A stretch of DNA of 64,000 nt, taken from positions 992,001-1,056,000 of the forward strand of contig NC_013131.1 of NCBI RefSeq assembly GCF_000024025.1, in the 5' to 3' direction. Source of the stretch: Catenulispora acidiphila DSM 44928. GTDB taxonomy: Bacteria; Actinomycetota; Actinomycetes; Streptomycetales; Catenulisporaceae. The notes below the pieces were generated by a model. It was not told where the DNA came from. It was given only the letters and a program-made list of their open reading frames with translations, and ran no database searches. The position numbers and the translations under genes were made by a program. Position 1 is the stretch's first letter. Every line of letters begins with the position of its first letter. Below are positions 58,959-64,000 of this stretch, one piece after another.

Positions 58959-60401
58959 TCAGGTCTCGGCGGTGCCCGGCAGCGAGAGCCTCGCGATCGT
59001 CCCCGGACCGTCGTGCGGTCGCTCGAAGGCGATGGTGCCGCCGGACTCCCGGGCGGCGCGCGCCGCGATCGCCAGTCCCAGTCCGCTGCCCGGCAGGGCA
59101 CGCGCCGTGGGGGAGCGCCAGAAGCGCTCGAAGACGTGCGGCAGCTCCTCCGGCGGGATGCCGGGACCGCGGTCGCGCACCGTCAGCGAGCCGTTCAGCA
59201 GGCGCACCTGGACGTCCGAGCCCGGCGGGGCGAACTTCACCGCGTTGTCGAGCAGGTTCACCACCGCGCGCTCCAGCGCCGCGCCGTCGCCGTGGGTCGT
59301 CCACGGACGCAGGTCCTCGGTGATGGCCACCGGGATCTCGCGGGCGGCGCCGCGCGGGCGGACGCGCTCGATGGCGCGCGCCGTCACCTCGTGGAACGCC
59401 ACCGGGGCGGTGACCTGCGAGGCCTGCTCCGGCCGCGACAGCTCCAGCAGGTCGGCGATCAACACCGTCAGCTCGCGCATCTGCGTGCGCGCGCCGGTGA
59501 GCAGTTCGGTGCGCTTGCCCTCCGGCAGCGCGCGGCCGGACTCCTCGGAGCGGATCAGCAGGTCGATGCTCGTGCGCAGCGAGGTCAGGGGGGTGCGCAG
59601 CTCGTGGCCGGCATCGTCGACCAGGCGCTTCTGCTCGTCCCGGGAGGACTGCAGGGCCGCGGTCATCGCGTTGAACGACTCCGAGAGCCGGGCGATCTCG
59701 TCGTCGCCGGACACCGGCATGCGGACCGACAGGTCTTCGGTGCGCGCGACGTGTTCGACCGCTGAGGTGAGCACGTCCACCGGACGCAGCGCGGCGCGCG
59801 CCACCAGCAGGCCGGCGGTCGCCGCGCCGCCGATCCCCAGCAGCGACACGACGAACAGCAGCCAGGCCAGGCTGCTCAGCGAGTCGTCGATGGGCTGGTA
59901 GGGCTGCGACTTCAGCAGTACGCCCGAGGGGTTCGGCGCCGGCACGGCCTCGATCCGGACCTTGTCGCCGGCGGTGGTGACCCCGTCGCGCCACAGGCCG
60001 GTGCCTTGCTGCTGTCCGGCGACCTGCAGGTCACCGGGGGTGCCCACGACCTCGGTGGATCCGGGCAGGGCGCAGGTCTCGGCGCTGCTGTAGTAGGTGA
60101 TGCTGACCGCCGCCGCGGCGTGGTACTCGTTGCCGCCCCCCGGTGGCGGGCGCGGATGGTCGTTCGGGGGATCGCAGGGGCTGGTCGCCGTGACCTTGAC
60201 GCCGTAGAGGTCGTGGAAGTGCTGGTCGCCGGCCGGTCCGCCGGCGGCGGCGATCGACTTGTCCATCTGTTCGTGGAGCCGGTCCCGGACGGCGATGTAG
60301 GAGATGAGCGACACCGCGCCGATGGCGATCGTGACCGCGACGGCGCTCATGACCGCCAGCCGCGACCGCAGCGGCATGCGTCGCGACCCGCGTCGCCTCA
60401 T
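58959..60401 (-). CDS. Sensor histidine kinase
   Basis: 480 residues from the ATG at 60401. First transmembrane helix (about 15-37), external sensor domain (about 38-175, with two cysteines and a Pro-rich loop), second helix (about 178-200), HAMP (about 205-255), H-box DDAGHELRTPLTSLRTS, then N, G1 and G2 boxes (NLLDNAVKF, RDRGPGI, GSGLGLAIA). ATGA overlap with the response-regulator gene. Signal unknown; the gene order suggests an envelope signal. Confidence 0.95.
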   Translation of the reverse strand: MRRRGSRRMPLRSRLAVMSAVAVTIAIGAVSLISYIAVRDRLHEQMDKSIAAAGGPAGDQHFHDLYGVKVTATSPCDPPNDHPRPPPGGGNEYHAAAAVSITYYSSAETCALPGSTEVVGTPGDLQVAGQQQGTGLWRDGVTTAGDKVRIEAVPAPNPSGVLLKSQPYQPIDDSLSSLAWLLFVVSLLGIGGAATAGLLVARAALRPVDVLTSAVEHVARTEDLSVRMPVSGDDEIARLSESFNAMTAALQSSRDEQKRLVDDAGHELRTPLTSLRTSIDLLIRSEESGRALPEGKRTELLTGARTQMRELTVLIADLLELSRPEQASQVTAPVAFHEVTARAIERVRPRGAAREIPVAITEDLRPWTTHGDGAALERAVVNLLDNAVKFAPPGSDVQVRLLNGSLTVRDRGPGIPPEELPHVFERFWRSPTARALPGSGLGLAIAARAARESGGTIAFERPHDGPGTIARLSLPGTAET

Positions 60402-61183
60402 CGCTTCCCGCCGGACGCGGTGCGCAGCGCGTAGCCGACCCCGCGTACGGTCTGGACCAGCCGGGGGAGATCGTCGAACTCTGTCTTCTTGCGCACGTAC
60501 ATGACGTACACGTCCAGCGAGTTCGAGGCGGGCTCGAAGTCGAAGCCCCAGACGGCGCGCAGGATCTGCTCGCGGGTCAGCGCCTGCCGGGGGTGGGAGA
60601 GGAACATCTCCAGCAGGAGGTACTCCGTCCGGGTGAGGTCGATGAGCCGGCCGGCGCGCGTGACCTCGCGGGTCAGGGTGTCCATGCGCAGGTCCTCGTA
60701 CTCCAGGACGTGGTCGTCCCGGGAGAGCGCGCCGGGACCGGACTCGGCGCCCTCGCCGGTGAGCGCGCCGCGCCGCAGCAGCGCCCGGACCCGCGCCAGC
60801 AGCTCGTCGAGCTCGAAGGGCTTGGCCAGGTAGTCGTCGGCGCCGGCGTCCAACCCGGCGACGCGGTCCCCGGTCAGGTCGCGCGCGGTGAGCATCAGGA
60901 CCGGCAGCGTCGGGTCGGCGGTGCGCAGCCGGCGGCAGGCGGTGAGCCCGTCCATGCCGGGCATCAGCACGTCCAGCAGGACCAGGTCCGGCCGTCCGCG
61001 CTCGACCTCGGCCAGCGCGGCCCGGCCGTCGACCGCGGTCCGGACCGCGTAGCCCTCGAACTCCAGGCTGGAGGCGAGCACGGCGCGGATGCCCGGCTCG
61101 TCGTCGACGATGAGGACCTCGGCCGGGGCGCCAGCGGCGCCGGGACCTGCGGGAAAGGGCATGGGAGAGCTCACGGCGACCAC
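60398..61183 (-). CDS. OmpR-family response regulator
   Basis: Receiver domain (about 20-135: EVLIVDDEPGIRAVL, phospho-Asp in LVLLDVLMPG, conserved Lys in LAKPFELDEL) and winged-helix DNA-binding domain (about 165-258: LTRTEYLLLEMFLSHPRQAL, YVMYVRKKTEF, VRGVGYALR). Starts at GTG 61183 or GTG 61174 are both possible. First gene of the two-component pair; phased repeats upstream suggest autoregulation and control of the GT2/GT39 operon. Confidence 0.95.
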   Translation of the reverse strand: MVAVSSPMPFPAGPGAAGAPAEVLIVDDEPGIRAVLASSLEFEGYAVRTAVDGRAALAEVERGRPDLVLLDVLMPGMDGLTACRRLRTADPTLPVLMLTARDLTGDRVAGLDAGADDYLAKPFELDELLARVRALLRRGALTGEGAESGPGALSRDDHVLEYEDLRMDTLTREVTRAGRLIDLTRTEYLLLEMFLSHPRQALTREQILRAVWGFDFEPASNSLDVYVMYVRKKTEFDDLPRLVQTVRGVGYALRTASGGKR

Positions 61184-61197
61184 TATCCGGGGGGTCG

Positions 61198-61236
61198 ATG
61201 AGGAACGTCTGAGAAAGCGTCAGGAGAATTATGAGA
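61198..61236 (-). promoter_or_regulatory. Phased repeats upstream of the response-regulator gene
   Basis: TGAG words at 61199, 61210 and 61232 with CAGG at 61221: four words in an 11-base period, matching the arrangement at 58765-58795. Confidence 0.55.
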
Positions 61237-61284
61237 GGTTTCTCCGGCTCCGGCGACGGGCGTCCCGGCTCGCGGCGCCAGGGG

Positions 61285-61313
61285 TTGCGCCTCTGGTTAG
61301 TGACTGCTAACTT
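61285..61313 (+). promoter_or_regulatory. Promoter and operator of the TetR gene
   Basis: TTGCGC (61285-61290), 17-base spacer, TAACTT (61308-61313), seven bases before the ATG. The inverted repeat GTTAG-TGACTG-CTAAC (61296-61311) covers the spacer and -10, so binding would block transcription. Confidence 0.65.
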
Positions 61314-61320
61314 ACTTCTC

Positions 61321-61992
61321 ATGAGCCCCCGCATGAGTGCCGACGAACGACGCGACCAGGTCGTCCGTGCCGCTGTCGCCGAGTTCGCCGTACGCGGTCT
61401 GGAGGGCACCTCGACCGGGGACATCGCCAAGCGGGTCGGGGTGTCGCAGCCCTACCTGTTCCGGCTGTTCCCGACCAAGCGCGACCTGTTCATCGCCGCT
61501 GTGAACCACGGAGCCACGCAGGTGCGCGACGTGTTCACCAAGGCGGCCGAGGGCAAGTACGGCCACGCGGCGCTCGCCGCGATGGGCGAGGCCTACCAGG
61601 ACCTGCTCCTGGCGGACCGGCAAGTGCTGAACATGCAGCTCCAGCAGTTCGCCGCCTGCCACGACCCGGACGTCCAGGCCGCCGTGCGCGATGCGATGCA
61701 GACCCTGTGGCAGCACATGGAGAACCTCTCGGGCGCCCCGGTCGGGGTCCGCGTGGACTTCCTGGCCAAGGGCATGCTCTGCAACGTGCTCGCCGCGATG
61801 GGGCGGGACAGCGGTGAGGACCCGGCGTGGCAGCCGATCCTCAACGTCCTGCGTGACGACACCACCGAGACCGCCGACACGGCCGAGGCGCTCGACGCCG
61901 AAGCCGCGAAGGCCGGCTCCGCGGAGGCTCGACCGGGCAGTCCGGCAGAGCCCGGATACGCCTCCTACGTCGAGAAGGCCTTCACCACCTGA
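61321..61992 (+). CDS. TetR-family regulator of the adjacent exporter
   Basis: 223 residues from the ATG at 61321. Helix-turn-helix TSTGDIAKRVGVSQPYLFRL and FPTKRDLF; the C-terminal half is a TetR_C-like ligand domain. The GTTAG(T)...CTAAC sites before this gene and before the MFS gene indicate autoregulation and control of the exporter, the common TetR/DHA2 arrangement. A start at 61231 is in frame but would lie upstream of the promoter. Confidence 0.94.
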   Translation: MSPRMSADERRDQVVRAAVAEFAVRGLEGTSTGDIAKRVGVSQPYLFRLFPTKRDLFIAAVNHGATQVRDVFTKAAEGKYGHAALAAMGEAYQDLLLADRQVLNMQLQQFAACHDPDVQAAVRDAMQTLWQHMENLSGAPVGVRVDFLAKGMLCNVLAAMGRDSGEDPAWQPILNVLRDDTTETADTAEALDAEAAKAGSAEARPGSPAEPGYASYVEKAFTT

Positions 61993-62044
61993 CCGAAACC
62001 GGACCCCGCGTCCGGGAAAGCACGGGAGAACTCTGTCCAGCCAA

Positions 62045-62087
62045 GTTAGTGACCGATTACTACCTATTGAAGTTAGTGATTACTAAC
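62045..62087 (+). promoter_or_regulatory. TetR operators upstream of the MFS gene
   Basis: Perfect GTTAGT-GATT-ACTAAC at 62072-62087 and a second, degenerate copy GTTAGTGACCGATTAC at 62045-62060, 27 bases apart, ahead of the start at 62151. Confidence 0.75.
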
Positions 62088-62150
62088 TACCTGAAATGTA
62101 CGCACCACCTGTCCGCACCATCCATCTGATCTGATCTGGGGAGTATCAGC

Positions 62151-63683
62151 ATGAGCACCGACACCATCGGCCGCCCGGGAGGCGGCGCGGCGGACGGCCT
62201 GCGCGCCGCCACCATCGGCCACCCGGTCCGCACCTTCGTCATCACCGCCGCCGCCATGTTCATGGCGCAGCTGGACAACCTCGTCGTCAGCATCGCGCTG
62301 CCCTCGATCCGGGAGTCGCTGCACGCCGGCCTGTCGGGCCTGCAGTGGACGGTCTCGGCCTACACGCTCACCTTCGCCGTCTTCCTGCTGACCGGCTCCG
62401 CGCTCGGCGACCGCTTCGGCCGCCGGAACCTGTTCGTCGCCGGGCTCGCGGTCTTCACCGCGGCGTCGGTGGCCTCGGCGCTGGCGCCGAACATCGCGGT
62501 GCTGATCGCCGCGCGTACCGTGCAGGGGCTGGGCGGTGCGGTGATCGTGCCCCTGAGCCTGACGCTGCTGTCGGCGAGTGTGCGCCCTGAGAAGCGCGGT
62601 GCGGCTGTCGGGGCGTGGGGTGCCATCGGCGGGCTCGCCGTGGCGCTGGGACCGGTGATCGGCGGTGCCGTGGTGGAAGCCGCCTCCTGGCAGTGGATCT
62701 TCTGGGTGAACGTGCCGCTGGGCATCGTGCTGCTGCCGCTGGCGTGGTGGGGTCTGACCGAGAGCCGCGGTCCGGTGCGCCGGCTGGACATCCCCGGGAC
62801 CGTGCTGGCCACCGGCGGGCTGCTGGGCGTGGTGCTGGGCCTGATCCGCGGCGGCGACGCCGGCTGGACCACCCCGCTGGTGCTGACCGGCTTCGTCGCC
62901 GGCGCCGTGCTGCTGGCCGCCTTCGTGGTCTGGGAACTGCGGACCGACGCGCCAATGGTGCCGATGCACCTGTTCCGCGGCCGGAGCTTCCCGCTGGTGA
63001 ACCTCAGCGCCCTGCTGATGTCCTTCGGGATGTTCGGCGCGGTCTTCTTCCTCTCGCAGGTCTTCCAGACCGTCTTCGGCGACTCGCCGCTGGCCTCCGG
63101 GATCCGGGTGCTGCCCTGGACCGGCATGCCGATGCTGGTGGCGCCGATCGCCGGGATCCTGTCCGACCGGATCGGCGGCAAGTGGATCGTCACCGCGGGC
63201 CTGGGCCTGCAGGCGGTCGCGCTGGGCTGGATCGCCTCGGCCATCTCGGCCTCGGTGAGCTACACCGCGCTGCTGCCGGCCTTCGTCATCGGCGGTACCG
63301 GCATGGCGATGTTCTTCGCCCCGATCGCGAACCTGGTCCTGGGCTCGGTGAGCCGCGAGCAGGAAGGCATCGCCTCGGGCGTCAACAACGCGCTGCGGGA
63401 GTTCGGCGGCGTGCTGGGCATCGCGGTGATGGGCGCGGTGTTCTCCGCCAACGGCGGCTACGGCCCGACCGCGACCCGGACCGCGCCGCAGCACTTCATC
63501 GACGGTCTGATTCCCGCCGTCTTCACCGGCGCGGCGGTCCTGGTGGTGGCCACGCTGGCGATGTGGCTGGTTCCCGGGCGCCGACCGGCGGTCGCCGCCG
63601 CACAGGCTGGGGACGACGCCGACGCGCAGCAGGAGCAGGACGTCGAAGGACCTCGGCACGAGGAGATCGGCGCGTCGGCATAG
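62151..63683 (+). CDS. MFS drug exporter, DHA2 (EmrB/QacA) family
   Basis: 510 residues with about 14 hydrophobic helices. Motif D1 FMAQLDNLVVSIALPSI, motif A GSALGDRFGRRNLFVAG, motif C ALGPVIGGAVVEAASW. GGGGAG ribosome site ahead of the ATG at 62151. The C-terminal tail is acidic/Gln-rich. Exports toxic compounds by proton exchange; substrate not predictable. Under likely TetR control from the upstream gene. Confidence 0.95.
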   Translation: MSTDTIGRPGGGAADGLRAATIGHPVRTFVITAAAMFMAQLDNLVVSIALPSIRESLHAGLSGLQWTVSAYTLTFAVFLLTGSALGDRFGRRNLFVAGLAVFTAASVASALAPNIAVLIAARTVQGLGGAVIVPLSLTLLSASVRPEKRGAAVGAWGAIGGLAVALGPVIGGAVVEAASWQWIFWVNVPLGIVLLPLAWWGLTESRGPVRRLDIPGTVLATGGLLGVVLGLIRGGDAGWTTPLVLTGFVAGAVLLAAFVVWELRTDAPMVPMHLFRGRSFPLVNLSALLMSFGMFGAVFFLSQVFQTVFGDSPLASGIRVLPWTGMPMLVAPIAGILSDRIGGKWIVTAGLGLQAVALGWIASAISASVSYTALLPAFVIGGTGMAMFFAPIANLVLGSVSREQEGIASGVNNALREFGGVLGIAVMGAVFSANGGYGPTATRTAPQHFIDGLIPAVFTGAAVLVVATLAMWLVPGRRPAVAAAQAGDDADAQQEQDVEGPRHEEIGASA

Positions 63684-63712
63684 CTTCGGCGTAGCTGTAG
63701 ACGGACCCTGCG

Positions 63713-63738
63713 AAAAGGCCCCGGCTTCGGCCGGGGCC
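63713..63738. terminator. Terminator between the MFS gene and the aminotransferase
   Basis: 11-bp stem AAGGCCCCGGC / GCCGGGGCCTT with a TTCG tetraloop, between convergent genes; the minus strand continues with TTTTCGC. Confidence 0.9.
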
Positions 63739-63767
63739 TTCACGCTCGTCTCGCCGGCGCCTCAGCC

Positions 63768-64000
63768 TCAGCGCGCCTCGCCCAGCAGCTTCTGCAGCCG
63801 GGACACACCCTCGACCAGGTCGGCGTCGCTGAGCGCGTAGGACAGCCGCAGGTAGCCCGGCGTCCCGAACGCCTCGCCCGGCACCACGGCGACCTCGGCC
63901 TCGTCCAGGATCAGCGAGGCCAGCTCGGCCGAACTGCCCGGGCGCTGCCCGCGGATCTCCTTGCCGAGCAACTCCTTCACCGAGGGGTACACGTAGAACG
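63768..64000 (-). CDS. Pyridoxal-phosphate aminotransferase, C-terminal end (continues past the window)
   Basis: The last about 77 residues of a class I/II aminotransferase: [12 protein letters not shown], then [20 protein letters not shown] and [20 protein letters not shown], which match the C-terminal domain of AspC-type enzymes including the substrate-carboxylate Arg in YLRLSYA. The 5' part lies beyond base 64000. The known neighbourhood (murB near an aspartate aminotransferase and secE/nusG) suits this call. Confidence 0.92.
   Translation of the reverse strand, partial: FYVYPSVKELLGKEIRGQRPGSSAELASLILDEAEVAVVPGEAFGTPGYLRLSYALSDADLVEGVSRLQKLLGEAR

Noticed and set aside
1-64000. Insertion sequences, integrases or attachment sites
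   Set aside because: No transposase or integrase motif was found in any frame, and the tRNA genes have no adjacent duplicated 3' ends.

Overview
The window is high-GC actinobacterial chromosome. Evidence: GTG/TTG starts, several apparently leaderless genes, an F420-type flavin reductase, an ABC sugar importer without its own ATPase, and the conserved block tRNA-Thr, tRNA-Met, rpmG, two MaoC dehydratase subunits, murB. The serine-carboxyl (acid) proteases and the domain fusions would fit a mycelial, mildly acidophilic soil actinomycete, for example a relative of Catenulispora. That placement is inference; no rRNA or other marker gene is present.

Layout. 1-3.5 kb (minus): an HtpX membrane protease (C-terminus just off the edge), an ABC-2-type permease, a LolA-like exported protein and a YajQ-family protein. 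3.6-7.3 kb (minus): two sedolisin (S53) proteases, one without a propeptide. 7.4-17 kb (plus): a secreted GH5 glycosidase, an ECF-type sigma factor fused through a membrane helix to an extracellular CAP domain, a fructosamine kinase, a zinc-type dehydrogenase, a YdcF-like membrane protein, a DnaQ-like exonuclease, a thioredoxin-fold protein and a TetR regulator with twin operators. 17.5-24.4 kb: an anchored Ser/Gly-rich protein, a CDGSH/ferredoxin/CDGSH/globin fusion with a divergent TetR gene, a stand-alone condensation-domain protein and an uncharacterised protein. 24.5-33 kb: tRNA-Tyr, an AAA ATPase, a membrane-anchored beta-helix-like protein, small enzymes and a lipoprotein peptidase.

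33-50 kb: a glutamine/tyrosine repeat protein, a large exported subtilase-fold protease with a sedolisin-like active site, an atypical short-chain dehydrogenase, and a carbohydrate region. The carbohydrate region holds an AraC regulator divergent from a GH29 fucosidase, a solute-binding protein/permease/permease/DUF5107 operon, a second DUF5107 protein and a DeoR regulator sharing candidate operators with the operon. 50-54.9 kb: a hypothetical gene, a decayed SIMPL-domain pseudogene, a NUDIX hydrolase and the conserved tRNA-rpmG-hadAB-murB block. 54.9-64 kb: a GT2/GtrA and GT39 glycosyltransferase operon downstream of a two-component system, with matching 11-bp-phased repeats upstream of both, then a TetR regulator and MFS exporter sharing GTTAG(T)..(A)CTAAC operators, and the C-terminus of an aminotransferase.

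No transposase, integrase, prophage or CRISPR array was seen. The most unusual items are the sigma-CAP fusion, the four-module iron-sulfur/heme fusion, the subtilase with serine-carboxyl-type active-site residues, the repeated tandem copying of the 3' end of the fucosidase gene, and the phased repeats linking the two-component system to the glycosyltransferase operon.
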